Shown here one piece after another: positions 36,700 to 51,711 of a DNA stretch of 64,000 nucleotides; within the stretch, counting starts at the first letter, position 1; each line of letters starts with the position of its first letter. Both the position numbers and the translations under genes were made by a program. The notes below the pieces were generated by a model. It was not told where the DNA came from. It saw nothing but the letters and a program-made list of their open reading frames with translations, and ran no database searches. The stretch lies in NCBI RefSeq assembly GCF_027409185.1, contig NC_084475.1:16016130-16080129 (forward strand), read 5' to 3'. The DNA comes from Cynocephalus volans (lineage: Eukaryota; Chordata; Mammalia; Dermoptera; Cynocephalidae).

Positions 36700-37030
36700 A
36701 TTATTAATAGAAACAGGAAATATACAGCAATAGGGAAACAGTTAAGTCAATTATAGAACATTAACCTGATGTATTATACAACCACTAAAAATAATTAGTA
36801 AGACTAATACAGAGAATGGTAACAAGCTATAGTTTAAGTTCACTACAATTATAGCATTATAGAAATGTATGCATAATGATAAACCACAGAAGAGATCTGA
36901 AAGAGTAAAAATACTAGAGTGGGGGAATTTACTGTGTAGAATTTTGAGCTTCCTATCCTCTTTTTTTCTATTAATGTATGTTACAGTAATTGTAAATGTT
37001 AAAGTGAAATGAAAACATTACTAATAAAAT
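36700..37030. repeat. Possible old L1 3' end
   Basis: gaatggtaacaagctatag, gcataatgataaacc and a gtaatgtatgttacag-like end weakly recall L1 3' sequence. Confidence 0.3.
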
Positions 37031-37295
37031 ACTCTGCAGTCTGAATATATTTCCCCTCAGCACTCCTTTTCAACCATAGTTATGTATGAAAATAAAGATC
37101 TATGACACAAAAGAGACATGAAATGGTCAATATTCCCCAAAACACATACTCCTTTCTTGTTCTCATCAAATACTATAGTTTCAAGGTCAAAAATACATTT
37201 CCTCTTTCTTTATAATGAAACTGACGCTTTTTGTATTTTTTACAAAAGGCTTTTGCCATTTTGCTAAACCTAGATTTTAAAAGTACACTGTTAAA

Positions 37296-37468
37296 GGCCG
37301 GCCCGTGGCTCACTCGGGAGAGTGCGGTGCTGATAACACCAAGGCCACGGGTTCGGATCCCTATATAAGGATGGCCGGTTAGCTCCATTGGGAGAGCACG
37401 GTGCTGACAACACCAAGCCAAGGGTTAAGATCCCCTTACCGGTCATCTTAAAAAAAAAAAAAAAAAAA
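37296..37468 (+). mobile_element. tRNA-derived SINE, D1 dimer
   Basis: Perfect 15-bp TSD aagtacactgttaaa (37,281-37,295 and 37,469-37,483). Left unit GGCCGGCCCGTGGCTCACTC to GGGTTCGGATCCC; right unit ggatggccggttagctcc to ttaccggtcatctt and A22. Confidence 0.97.
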
Positions 37469-37483
37469 AAGTACACTGTTAAA

Positions 37484-38235
37484 CTAAAGAATAAATTAAT
37501 TGAAAATAAAAGCCACTGTTAAGGTGAGAAAAAAACTTTTAATATTTTACTGCTAATAATCAGTATCTGTTCTGATAAAAATGTTAGGACAGAAAATGTA
37601 AGAACTGCTGCTAAAAATAGGACCAAGGTAGGCTCTAAGCGTTCCTGTAAAGAAGGAAACTTACTGAAGTATTATTCACAGCATCCTTAAGATTAAAAAA
37701 AGTTGTTCGGGGGGAAATATGCCTTTTCTCACTCAGTACTGAGAGCAGAGAGCATGTTCTCCCATGGGTCCTCACTGAGGACACTTACAATGAAAGCGTC
37801 CATAATATTCTTACAGTAAACACCACGATGAGTTTTTCCCAAGGCAGTTTTTTCTAACATCTCTTATTGTTAGCTAACAGCATAATCCCAAGGCTCCATT
37901 CAGCCAAAGAAATCTACAAAAGAGAGCCTCCCAACAGGACATTGCTTGGGTACCCATCTCTTTGCTTTCAGGTTTAATCCTGAGAGAGGCTAGAGAAGTG
38001 TAAGAATGGAGAAACTACTTGTCTTTCAGACAATCCTCCATCAATACATGCTTTTGGCTGATGTCTGGGGCAGGGTTTGAACAGTGCTGAGTCTGAGGTA
38101 ATACAGCAGGCAAGCACTTGGCCACGTTTATAGGTAAAGTCATGTGACTTAATAGTTCCCTGAGCTGGGGGTTTGATTAACTGCCTCTTATCAAAGTTGT
38201 GCGCCTGAATGACATTAATAAAACTAATAGCAGCT
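37484..38235. other. Intronic stretch without recognised elements
   Basis: No gene or clear repeat. Confidence 0.45.
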
Positions 38236-38239
38236 AGCA

Positions 38240-38470
38240 GCTAGCAATTACTACTTTACACTAGTCGCTGTTTTAAGCACACTAACATATTAGCTCTGTT
38301 AATCTTCACTATGACCCTTGGAAGATAGGTGCTATTGTTCCTATTTTACAGATGGGAGAACCAAAACACAAACATAGTTAAGTAAATTGCCCAGGATCAC
38401 AATGCCAGATCAACCAGCGGAAGAGCTGGGACTCAAAACAGGTGGGTCTAGCCTCAAGCCTGTATAGTTT
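38240..38470 (-). repeat. MIR SINE
   Basis: Antisense MIR: aatcttcactatgacccttgg, tattttacagatgggagaacc, ttgcccaggatcaca, agctgggactcaaa. Confidence 0.8.
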
Positions 38471-38687
38471 ACAATACTATAAATGTCTCTCATTTCACAT
38501 TCACCTGGAGGTGAGATTAAGGGAATAACTGTGAAAAGGACCAACATTTTCCTCAAAAAGTCATTTTGGGTCATTTTTTGAAAGGTTCTCAAAGTTTTAT
38601 GATGCTAAAGAACGGTCACAGTGAATGTCAGCCTAAAAGATTTAAAATCAGGTTAAACCTCAGCCATTAAAAAAAAAAAAAAACCAA

Positions 38688-38837
38688 GGCCGAGCCCGTG
38701 GCGCACTCGGGAGAGTGCAGCGCTGGGAGCGCGGCGACGCTCCCGCCCTGGGTTCGGATCCTATATAGGAATGGCCGGTGCACTCACTGGCTGAGTGCCG
38801 GTCACGAAAAAGACAAAAAAAAAAAAAAAAAAAAAAA
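38688..38837 (+). mobile_element. tRNA-derived SINE, D2 GC-rich dimer
   Basis: GGCCGAGCCCGTGGCGCACT to gagtgccggtcacg, then an A-tail. The copy landed in an A run: an A13-CCA repeat occurs on both sides. Carries CCTATATAGG at 38,760-38,769. Confidence 0.94.
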
Positions 38838-39142
38838 CCAGCCCCTGAGCAGAGCACTTTAACTTCCTGATCTATCCTTCAAAGGTAAACTAGATGCAAA
38901 TATTAACTTACTATTTGAATATAACTTTATTGTTTTAATAAAACTGATACATACACTCGTTTAAAGTAATAAAAAAAGAGTATGAAGAAAGAGTAAAAAT
39001 CACCTGAAATCCAGACACTTGGAGACAACAGTTACCTTTTGGGGGACCATTCAGAAAGAAATCTATGTACATAATAAGCATAGAGAAAAAGATAGCTATT
39101 TTCCCTAAATGAGCTCCAGTTTGACCTCATTTGTGTATAGAA

Positions 39143-39385
39143 AGGCTCTACAGAGTAGAGATTAAGAACATGGAATCAGGGCCCAAACCAGCCTGAATTT
39201 GAATCCCAACTCATGAACTTGGACAAATTATTTAACCTAAGCCTCAGATTCCTTAGTAAAATGAGGATACTAGGACCTGTCTTTACAGGATTATTGTGAG
39301 GATTAAAAGAGAATGCAAGTAGAATACTTAGTTTAGTGCATGGGCATACTAAACACTCAACATATTAGTTATATTATTACTTATT
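39143..39385 (+). repeat. MIR SINE
   Basis: acagagtagagattaagaac, tgaatttgaatcccaactc, tcagattccttagtaaaatg, caggattattgtgaggatt: nearly complete MIR. Confidence 0.85.
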
Positions 39386-39389
39386 AAAA

Positions 39390-40044
39390 GAGAATCCATT
39401 TAAACATTTCTCTGTGCAAGTGTAAACATTATTCTATGTTGATACAGATTCACATTAACACTTCCCAGTATGCCATTTAACAGGTACTGTAATCTACTTA
39501 CGTATGCCCCCACTAATAGTTTTTTTGCTAATATTCCATCAATTCAAGATGCCTCCCCTTTACGCATTTTAACATCTGTGAAATGCATCTTACAATTGAT
39601 AATAATTCATAATTTAATTGGCAGAAAAATCTTTTTCTAGGTGGCATATTCATCAAAATAAACATCCTTATGCCTATTTTTTTTTAGAAACTTGTTTGAG
39701 AATTTCTTAGAATTCTTAAAGTGTAATAGCTGGGTCACTTTATGTTCTGATACGTATCACCAAGCCACCATCGGTATTAGTACAAACCTCCACAGACATG
39801 GGAAGGTGGTACTCATTTCTTCACACCCTAGCCAACAGAGGATGCAGTCAATCTTTATCACCTGTGCTAACCTGACATGCAAAATGACCTTTTATTTGCA
39901 TTTCTTTCACCATTGAAATGAACTTACTTTTAGACAGGAAGTCCAATAAGTCACTGCAGAAGTGATGCCTGGCAGGTGAACAAATCAAGACTACTAATGT
40001 AACTCCATGTTTCTGGTTTACTCATACCGGATAGTTAAGAAGGG
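39390..40044. other. Intronic stretch without recognised elements
   Basis: No gene or clear repeat. Confidence 0.4.
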
Positions 40045-40270
40045 TATCAATGCATTGTAGAGGGTGCATTGCAGCCAGACCTAAGATCAAACCCCAGCTT
40101 TGCCACTTGCTAGATGTGCTAACCTGAACAAGTTTCTTAACTTCCGAGTCTGTTTCTGCACCCAGAAGATGGGGGGTGGGGGGATGCCAATCTTTCAGTG
40201 CCCAAGAATATTAGAAATAACGTATAACTCAGTGGTATATAGTATATACTCCATAAATGGTAGCTATTCT
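40045..40270 (+). repeat. MIR SINE
   Basis: gatcaaaccccagctttgcc, acttgctagatgtgc, aacaagtttcttaacttcc and catactccataaatggtagct-like end. Confidence 0.75.
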
Positions 40271-40929
40271 TGATGACTTCAACCATATGGCTTAGAGGTG
40301 AAACCTGAAAGACCCCAAAGGAACACTGCATTTCCTCACTCATTTCTTTCTCCAAACAGAAGGAAGACTGATCTTCAGTCAATACCCCCAAAAGAGTCCC
40401 GTACAGGAACTGAAAGTTCAATCTCAGCACCTATTTGGAAATAGTGCACTCAGCTGACAAAATGAATAAAATAAAAGGCAAACAAATTATTTGCTGTAAG
40501 AGAACTAAAACAACAAACTGTTCTCATTCTTAAAGATTAAATGCAATATTCTGGTTTAGTCAACAAGATTGATAAGAATTCTTATCAATAGGCAAAGAAA
40601 AGCTTTTACAAAGTATATCATACTAGGACATTAAATAGTGAAGAAAAGAAAAACACTCCTACCTCTTATTTTTTAAGGTGGATAATTCAAACACCCGAAA
40701 TGAGATTCATACTCTAAAATCCAGGACTTATAAGTGTTATGGAAACTGTAACCAGCCAAAGGTTTGGCTTTCCAGAATCATAATCAATGGGCATAGTTTT
40801 CTGTTACACAGGAGACGTATTCAAATATTCCTAGCTGACAGGCAGAAATCCCATGATTTTTCCTTTCAGCATCTCTCAAACCGCCCCCTTCAACATTTTT
40901 AGTATCCAATACCTATGCAAGCACTTAAC

Positions 40930-41740
40930 TCATGACCTGATTACTGAAACCTTCCAGGCTTGGGACTCTAGCCTTGCCTCCTTGCAATCCGTTACACATA
41001 CAGAACACTTTCACAATCAGCTAAAAACCTTCGGAGGCTTCTTAAGGACCAGGTCAAACTCTTACTGGGTTTTTCTTATCTGGCCCCAATTACACCTTAT
41101 TTTCTTCTATCTCACAGTCTAGACCCTCATTCTAGCCTTCCTATCTCAAACACAACAAGCACAACTTTACCCCCACCTTTCCCTTGAAATATCCTTCCTT
41201 CTGTACACCTAATCCTGTCCTGGTCACCTCACAAGGTCCACTTCAAGTCATACCACTTGCACACCTTTCCCTGACATCAGCTCTTACCTGTCTCTTCCTT
41301 TCATGAATTACTCTAGCAGTTACAGAGTGCAACACAACTCTGGCATTACATCAAGCACCAGTACACTACTTGGATAGATCACTTTTAAACTCTGTTGGCC
41401 ACCATTTTCTCATCTGTTAAGATAATAAAAGTCTACGTTAAGAGATGTTAGGGCTGGCCAGTTAGCTCAGTTGGTTAGAGCATGGTGTGATAACACCAAG
41501 GTCAAGGATTCAGATCCCTGTACCAACCAGCCAGCCACGCCCCTCACCCTCCAAAAAGAGATTTCTGTTCTAAAAATCCTGTAATTTTATATACTGTCTT
41601 GTACTGTTTCACATATTACTCTCACTTCTCTTAGTTGATTTTTAGAGCTCCTGAAGAGAGAAACTACATTTAATATTTCTTTCCCAACTCTCAAAGCTAT
41701 TTATCCCAGGCTCTGGCTCAAGAAGATGCTCAGTAAGTGT
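40930..41740 (+). repeat. L2 LINE 3' region with a SINE inserted
   Basis: L2 order: ttgcaatccgttacacata, tccttctgtacacctaatcc, tcacaaggtccacttcaagtc, then after the SINE at 41,451-41,554, gctcctgaagagagaaac and gatgctcagtaagtgtg. A stretch near 41,395 looks like MIR. Confidence 0.65.
41451..41554 (+). mobile_element. tRNA-Ile SINE, M type
   Basis: gggctggccagttagctcag to accaaccagccagcc with a degenerate C/A tail; aagagat occurs on both sides. Confidence 0.9.
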
Positions 41741-42672
41741 GACACTGAAATAAGACAAGCAGCACTGAGATGAAAGGCTATTTCAAAGATCTGAATGTGA
41801 ACTCAACCCTATTTCTAAAATAGTTTAGGAAACTGGTAAAGGTAGTTAGTGCCAAAAAGAGTAGAAGACAGTTAGACGATCCAGGGCTGATTCTCGTCTA
41901 CAGCTGAAGAAAGCTGCAGAATGGAATGAGCACAGGTTTGAGAATGGTCTTTTAATCCCTTCACAGCACTATTTCAAGTATGTACAAATAAGTACCTAAG
42001 TGGCAGCTGCAACTCTTAGGTAAGCACAGACAGCTTTATATGATCCAGGGTAGACTACGAGGGTTCTGTCAGTGGAGAACCTTTGGACCTGTCTCAAGCT
42101 TGCCCTGCCACAGCAGAGATTTAGGTTCATTTCAGCCACGTGAGGCCTAAACCTGCAACAGAAGACCAATTCCTTCCATTTTTATGCCTCAGTGCCCTCT
42201 CCACCTCTAACTGAGAAAAATACAAGCTTTATAACAGCAAGTAACAAAGGCAGATATATCAAAGCATTCAGTTCTATTTTAGGCTTCTAGTAAAATGTTT
42301 TTATTTCTCTCTTTTCTCAAGGCATTAACACGTTAAAATGTAGATAAAAGCAAGGAAGAGGTCTGTTGGAGGAGTCAACATTAACTAAAAGTTAACCAGA
42401 AACTCTAAAACAGTGTGAGGACAATCTTTCTGAACTCTAGTCAGAGGTAAAGGGCTAAGTCCCTTTCTATCGCATTACATTTAAATGAAATGTATTCGAT
42501 ACCCACATGCATGTCTCCTTTATCAAGAGAGGGCAAACACATCCCTATTTCAATCGAAGCTAAACTGGTCAATGCTATTCAGCCACTTCTAAACATGCTT
42601 TGGCTCACAACTAACAATGCTAAGAGTTATGAAACAAAGCCAGTTTATTCCTTAAAAAAAAATCAAATGAGG

Positions 42673-42762
42673 GGGCTGGCCTGTTAACTCAGTTGGTTAA
42701 AGCACAGTGCTCATAACACCAAGGTCCAGGGTTCGATCCCTGTACTGGCCAGCTGCCAACAA
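42673..42762 (+). mobile_element. tRNA-Ile SINE, M type
   Basis: gggctggcctgttaactcag, B box gggttcgatccc, end ctggccagctgcc. The A-tail has decayed. Confidence 0.9.
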
Positions 42763-42769
42763 GGAAAAC

Positions 42770-45030
<2,261 letters not shown>

Positions 45031-45450
45031 CTGAAGCAGGAGGGAAGGGAGTCTTCCCTGCTGAAGCAACCCAGTGCTCTGGGCTCAGCCTCGCCTCTCT
45101 TCTGGGACTCGCTCCTGCACTCTAGGACACACAATGCCACCCTGAATCAGAAGAGGGATGATTAAGAGAAGTGGCCAGGATCGAAGGCAGCCCCGCCCTG
45201 CCAATCGGCCTGCTGTCCCAGCCCCCACGCCCCCTGGCTCGCCTGGCTCAGCCCTCCCTCCCTTCCAGGCAACAGCCCTACTCTCCTTCTTCCTCTTGTC
45301 AGCCTCAGCCCCAGGCAACTGACAGGCCCGCCGGCCAATGGTGGTAGCTGCTTGAGCTATTCCAGAATACACTTCCTCTTCCTTCCCGCTGGGTGTGCGC
45401 GGTGTGCAGGAACCGGCTGGAGTCTGTTTAGTCTCCGCCTTTCCTCCCTC
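45031..45450. promoter_or_regulatory. GC-rich CCAAT-bearing block just upstream of GRB2 exon 2
   Basis: This part of intron 1 is much richer in G+C than the rest of the intron. It has two CCAAT boxes (CCAATCGG at about 45,201 and GGCCAATGG at about 45,332), ETS-like TTCCTCTTCC runs and local CpGs such as CCCGCCGGCC. It lies 0-420 bp upstream of exon 2 in the direction of GRB2 transcription. It could be an intronic enhancer or a minor alternative promoter. Function is inferred from composition and motifs only. Confidence 0.45.
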
Positions 45451-47479
45451 ACCCCTTATACTCTCTTCTCTGGGCACCAAATGCAGTCCACTGAAAGAGG
45501 GACCTCACTCTGGGGGTGGCACCTGACTCTTTATTAAATAGGCCCATCTCCCTCCCTCCTCCCTGCCAACCTGTGTGGTTTCCTGAGAATGCTTGCTCCC
45601 CTACTCCTCAGTCAAAAGGAAGCAATTCAGGCTTTGGTCTCAAACTGTTTCACTCTTGAAACTAAATATTGTTCTGCTCCCAGGAAAGCAGGAGAAAAGT
45701 GAACTTAGGAAATGCTTTTTCATTCCACTTACTACTGTGAGCACCTGGTAGCTTTCTCCTTCCAAACTGCGTGATCCTCAAGCTCAGGTAACCAGAGAAA
45801 GGAGATCCAGTTCAGAGCTTTTTGCTGGTGGAGATGATGCTCTTGCATAAAGCTCCCTTTTCCCTGAAGATCCCCATGACTTTGGGATCCCCACTAGGCC
45901 TTGGAATACATAACCAAGGTTCAACATTCCAGAAATACCCTCTACACTATTTCGAAATGGCCTAAGAAGCAGAGCTGAAGTCCTAATCTACACTTGAAAG
46001 AAATCCCTTTTTCAGAATCTGAGCAAGTATCTCTGGGGAAAGAAAGTGCAGAGGATGGTGCCAGAAGGTCAAACAGAAGTCTCTCATAGGTACCCTGAGC
46101 ATAGCTTCTTTTCTCAGGAAAGAAGAGTACTGAACTGATGCACGAGTGTGTCTGGTGATGGTGAACTGGGGGCAGTACAATCCCTGTTTCAGTAAGAGTC
46201 TCCAGCCACAAATACGGGACACAACCTAAACCTTTGTGTAACTAAGGGAAAATAAAGCCCCATTCTTGTTTGTTCAGTCACTGTTTCCATACATACTAAA
46301 CAAAAGCAGAAAACAGCACTGGCATTGGAAGAATGGGGACAGATTACTTATAGTGACACCTTTTGTATTATTATCACCTAGCAGCTCATTTGAGGGGCTC
46401 CAGTGATTATTATTCTTTTGTTCTAAAGTTAACAAATGGGGCGTTAATCAAGCGTAGTTGCAAATGGAGTAAGCAGAAAACCAGCTGGAAATATTAAGAT
46501 TAGACTAAGATGAGTATTATCAGGAGGAAAGAAATCACTTGGTAATATAAAGTCCTTCAGTCAAATTCTGAAAGCCAAACATTCTGCTGCAAGTAACTAA
46601 TACACCAAACCAATGTGTATTCTTTCAGGTCAAACCTAAGATATTCTATGAGACTCTGGCTATAACAGAGGAAAATAAACAAAAAGTTCTAGCAAATACA
46701 AAAAAAATTAAAAATTACTCTCTGAGTATTTATTTTTGTGTATCTTTAAATATTCTTCACAAATACTGTTTTTTATTTTTATCATCCTAATCCATGCACA
46801 TAATTGAATAGCTGAAGCATAAAAACCAAGACAGTTCTCGACACCTGCTTTCTTACTGCTGCTCAACTCATCTGCCACAGGCTCCTGAGAGAAAGCTTAA
46901 AAAGACACATTTGAAGATCATGTTTCAAGTAACTATTGCTTTGTGAGATATGGTTTGATAGAAAATTAAATCAATACTTCCGTGGCTGTCCCAAATAAAA
47001 ATTAGCATCTCATACAGAAAACTTGAAGAGGTCAGTTTATTAGGCTATCCACAGAAAAGAGCACATGGGCTAAAGGAATTCGAAAGGATGTGTTTCACTA
47101 AAGATAGAAAAAATTCTATCACATACACAACACTAATTACCAAAAGGAAGAAATCTGAAAGTAGATACGGTGTATAATGATTTTAACAGAGTAGATGTTG
47201 CTGTTCACTTCCCAAGAAAATTGGATGGGAACACACTTAACACTGAAGTCTAATGCGAATATCTCTAAACTGTTATCAGCCTACATCTCTGAAGCCCATC
47301 ACTAGCACAGAATTTTAAGAAAGGTAAGTATAGCTTTAATTGTTCATTTCAAGCAATATGCATTGTACTCTATCAGAAAACTCAGTATCCTAAAGGTATG
47401 TGTAAGATTTTATTTTCTTCCATTTAATTGCCTTATTCTCAAAATTCACAGGAAATAAAATACATGACACTTACTGGGC

Positions 47480-47735
47480 CAGTACAGCTTAGTGTTAAGA
47501 GTCTGCAAGGTCTGTAGAGGCAGCTGTCTTGGGTTCAGGTAATAACCCTGATGCTCACAGCTATAATTTGTGGCAGGCCTTTTAAATAATCCCAAGTTTT
47601 CTCATCTGTATAATGGAATATTTACCTTATAAGAATCAATTAATTGAATTTTAAGTTTAATTAAGCATTAAATTAGATAATATAGATTATATACGTGAAG
47701 TGCTTTAGACAGATCCTGATAATAGTCACTCAAAA
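47480..47735 (+). repeat. MIR SINE
   Basis: gttaagagtctgcaaggtc, cttgggttcaggtaataacc, agttttctcatctgtataatg, gaagtgctttagacagatcc. Confidence 0.8.
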
Positions 47736-47746
47736 AAGTTAAAGAT

Positions 47747-47915
47747 GGGCCGGCCCGTGGCTCGCTCGGGAGAGTGCGGTGCTGATGACACCAAGGCCCC
47801 GGGGTCAGATCCCATATAGGGATGGCTGGTTAGCTCACTGGCTGAGCGTGGTGCTGACAACACCAAGTCTAGGGTTAAGATCCCCTTACCAGTCATCTTT
47901 AAAAAAAAAAAAAAA
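47747..47915 (+). mobile_element. tRNA-derived SINE, D1 dimer
   Basis: TSD aaaaaagttaaagat (47,732-47,746 and 47,916-47,930). Complete left and right units, ending accagtcatctttA(n). Confidence 0.96.
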
Positions 47916-47985
47916 AAAAAAGTTAAAGATGTTATCCTACTTACGACTTATTAAGAAATGCAAATTAAAACTATAAGATTTCTTT

Positions 47986-48161
47986 CTTTCTTTTTTTTTT
48001 TTTTTTAAAAGATTACTGGTTAGGGGATCTTAACCCTTGGCTTGGTGTTGTCAGCACCACGCTCAGCCAGTGAGCGAACGGGCCATCCCTATATAGGATC
48101 CAAACCCATGGCCTTGGTGTTATCAGCACCGCACTCTCCCAAGTGAGCCACGGGCCAGCCC
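47986..48161 (-). mobile_element. tRNA-derived SINE, D1 dimer
   Basis: 19-bp perfect TSD beginning aaaactataag (47,967-47,985 and 48,162-48,180). Carries CCTATATAGG at 48,088-48,097. Confidence 0.97.
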
Positions 48162-48257
48162 AAAACTATAAGATTTCTTTCACATACTAATTGGCAAATT
48201 TTTAAAAGATTTATAATATCCAATCTCAAAAATACATTGGGTAAACACACTATCTGA

Positions 48258-48385
48258 TGTTCATTTATTCAACATTTTGAGCAGTTACTATCTGCCAGAC
48301 AATGTGGCTTTGTCCTGGAATATAACAATAAAACCATCACAGAGCCCACATTCTAGCAGGGAATTAATAAATTAGCTCAATGTTT
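48258..48385 (-). repeat. L2 LINE 3' end fragment
   Basis: tgttcatttattcaac, ctatctgccagacaatgtgg, gagcccacattctagcaggg: antisense L2 terminus. Confidence 0.75.
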
Positions 48386-48479
48386 TGGACAGTGTGATTT
48401 GGTAATATCTACTGACAATTTTTAAATACATATCCTTAATAATAAAGCAATTGCATGTCCCAAATTTATCTCACTGAAA

Positions 48480-48800
48480 TAGTGACACAATACACAATGT
48501 GCAAAAATATTTATACCTGATTAATATCCACGAGATTATACATGGAATATCTTTCTATAGAAGTACAAAGATATGTTATCAAATTTTTTTTAAACTGCAG
48601 AAAAATTATACTTTATCTCATTTTTGTAAAGCAAAATAATATATCAGTATGTACAACAACAACAAAAAAAGTCCAGATGGGTAACTGGTTATCTTTGGGA
48701 GTGAGATGACAGAATACTTTTACTCCTGCACAATACATCTCAATTGTATTTTCATTGTTTTAATTTTGTATAAGCACATATTACTTTTGTAGTTAAGAAA
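48480..48800 (+). repeat. Old L1-like 3' end
   Basis: gatgggtaactggttatcttt, gggagtgagatgac and a gcacatattacttttgtag end. Confidence 0.55.
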
Positions 48801-48814
48801 AACACAAACCCAAA

Positions 48815-49010
48815 AGTTTACTGATGAGATGCTCTGGGGTTAGATGTGGATTCAATCGTTGCTTTACCACTTACTAACTTGGTGACACTGGAGAAGTAAC
48901 ATATTCTGTAATCCCTAGTATCCCTAAACTGGAAAATGGGGATAATAACAGCATCTACCTTATAAAGTTATTCTGATGATTAAGAGATAATGCTTGGAAA
49001 GGGCTTGGCA
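48815..49010 (+). repeat. MIR SINE
   Basis: gatgctctggggttagatgtgg, gctttaccacttactaac, taaactggaaaatggggata, ataatgcttggaaagggctt. Confidence 0.82.
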
Positions 49011-49309
49011 GTCTCTTTTCAAATATCACTCTATGTGTTCTGACAGTAAATCTACAACTTCCGTCTACATATATTTGTAGGCAAATTAACTGCCCTATTA
49101 AGTATAAAGTTAAATTACTCCACATCACAATTCTAACAGTCCTAATAACGCTCAAAAATTTACACATATGAGTATAAAAACTAATCACGCCTACAGTCAC
49201 TTACTAGGCTATTCTAAATATTTACTTCCTATATACAGAAAGTGTCATTTTGAGTAACTTAAAGCCACATGTAAGTCATTATTTTATGGCTGCACTCTAA
49301 CAATTTTGG

Positions 49310-49445
49310 TCATTGGACCAGGTGCATCAAAATCACCCCATTCAAAGACTGATTTACTGTGGGATGCCTCCTGGAGTTCTGCCAGAACCTAATTTTAAAA
49401 AGACTGCCAGGTGATTCTTATGCATACTAAATTTTAAGAAATACT
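49310..49445 (+). repeat. MER5A-type (hAT-Charlie) fragment
   Basis: accaggtgcatcaaaatcacc, then gccaggtgattcttatgca, then taagaaatactcc. Confidence 0.6.
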
Positions 49446-49865
49446 CCTAAACTATCAGGGTGCCTTAACCAGATTTTAAAATTTACACTCTAGATAATAC
49501 ACTTCAATGTCTTTGCATAAAATGGAAATAATGCATATTTACTTGGCACAACTGGGAAAAAGCCAACTTTAACAAATAAAAAAAAGTCTCAAAGGCCATT
49601 CGGTAATGGCAGAGAGTTCTGCATTAAGCAGACAACTATTAATTTCTCTAAGGAAAGCATGGTGGCACTTTATTCTTTTTTACTTCATTTCTCCAAATTC
49701 TATTACTTTTCTGTGCTGCACAACATGAGACATAACAGGAATTACTGAGAAAAATCTCTAAATACCATTAACAAGAGGTAAACCGAGCAATCCTCTCAAA
49801 TCTGAATAACTTGCTGAGGAAATAAGCTGCCTGAAGCATTTAAGTGCTTACGTTTATTTTATTTT

Positions 49866-49950
49866 TGGCAGTTGGCCAGTTTGGGGATCTGAACCCACCA
49901 CCTTGGTGTTACAAAGCTGTGCTCTAACCAACTGAAATAGGTGGCCAGCC
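49866..49950 (-). mobile_element. tRNA-Ile SINE, M type
   Basis: Reverse monomer with ggatctgaacccacc and gctctaaccaactga; a degenerate T-rich tail precedes it. Confidence 0.88.
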
Positions 49951-51711
49951 CAATCCTTGCATTTAGTATCAAAGAAAGCGGACTATAAGAATTAACTTCT
50001 CTTTTTGTATCTTGGGATTAGGAAAATTTTGAACATGGGAAGGGGCAAATAAAGGTATTGCTGTCGAAAATAACTAAGGCCAATTATAACAGATGTAGAA
50101 AAAGATCCCTGATTTTTAAACAAAAAGCCTGATAAAAAGTAAATTAGTACTATTACAAAGGGCAGGCTTTAATTCATCAGTGGTCTAAATAAGTTCTATT
50201 CTCTTAAATTTTTCAGGCTATCTTAATTCTATTTTAATGTAGTCTACAGTTGGTTTTCATTTAACATTAACAACCCTCACTAAAACTCAAAAAGTCATAA
50301 GCCCCGAATTGAGCCAATCTTTCTTACTAATATAAAAGAGATACAGGAAGAAAAACATAAGCAGGCACAAAAGCACAATCTTAAAGTGAAGAAAAAAACT
50401 AAAACACAAATAATACAAGCAAACTACACTTGTGACCTAGTGGCAGTAGTGATTACTTACGGATGAATTCAATCCTTCAAGCCTCCCAGTTCCCAGGGGG
50501 AGAAGTCAAGTCCCACATAGCTCTCTAGCAACCCTTCTGGCTGACTGAAGGAACACAGTGGACGCTTAAAAGTAGGGAATTGAAAGCAGGGAAGAGAGTG
50601 TCTTCCAGAAAAAAAACAACCCCCCCCCCCCAAAAAAACCCGGAATCTCGAAATGATGGAGAAAACGAACAGCATCAAAGGGCAGAAACCTCGAAAAATT
50701 ATGCCAGAGAGGGGACAGCAAGGAGGAAGGGGAACTAGATTCGAGATGGGGGGGGAGGAGGCAAATGACTTGCATTACACAGTAAGCATTTCGTGTCCCC
50801 TGTGGAATGCAGAGAAGTAGATAGAGGGAAGTCAATAAAACTGGAGAAGTACAAACGTGAAAGAAGAGTAAGAAAGCAGAAACAGACTAACGCTAACTCT
50901 TCTCATGTGTCTGTTTCACTTGAGTCAACAGCACCAAAAGACCTCGAGTCAACTTCGGCGCCTCTGCAAAGTGCACTTTTATAGCATCTGAAGCCAGCCT
51001 AGAATAACTTTCTAAACAAGCCGTAACTCATCAGGCTTACATACGTGTATATGGAGAGCCTTGCAAACGAAAATTACCAGTGTTCCCTCTCGCCCAAATC
51101 TTTCCTCGGGGCATTCCAACTTGCTGCTGCTTATTTTTCCTGACAACTATTTTTTAAGTAGTTTAAGAATAAAGCCATCTGTATACTGCCTCCAGTAGCA
51201 AACGTCCTAAGTCAAGGCGCATTCCCGCACAAAATTCGGCCCCCAAACGCCAAGAGATGGCGACGTGTTACCGTGCAGGTCGGAGGCGCGTCAATCACCA
51301 CATCTGCAGCCTGCACCGAATCCCCCGCCTCCCGGGCTAAGTCAGACTGACTCACAGAAACCCTGAGCCTCTCGGGCTTCCCCCGGGCCCCTTCTGCGCA
51401 AACCCTCCCGACGAAGCCATGAGACTTAATTAAGAAGCCCGGTCCTCTTCCCCCGGGGTCCTGGGCACTGCCCAGAGCCCGGAGTTGGAGGAGGAGGTCC
51501 CCAGGAAGGAAGCGCCCCAAAAGGGGAAACGTGGAGCCCAGAGCCCCAGGGATTTCGCTCCTCGTCCCGAGCCTCGCCGCTCCGACCCGAACCCCGGAGC
51601 CGGCCCGCAGACCCTTGGCAAACTGGGTCCGGTACCCCCGGGGCCCACGCCGGCTGCGGAGCGGGGGGAAGAGGCACCGAAGCAACAGCGAACACCGCCG
51701 CCCGCACTCAC

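Larger units (their letters stand above)
45031..51711 (-). other. GRB2: GRB2 intron 1
   Basis: Spans the GT at 51,711-51,710 to the AG at 45,032-45,031. It holds the GC-rich block next to exon 2, MIR, L2 and L1 remnants, two D1 SINEs in opposite orientation, an M SINE, and the inner edge of the CpG island. From 45,450 to 47,475 and 49,950 to 51,200 I recognise nothing. Confidence 0.92.

Noticed and set aside
45085..45480. 131-aa open frame upstream of GRB2 exon 2
   Set aside because: Low-complexity composition in a GC-rich block, no family signature and no splice context; the opposite strand is also open.
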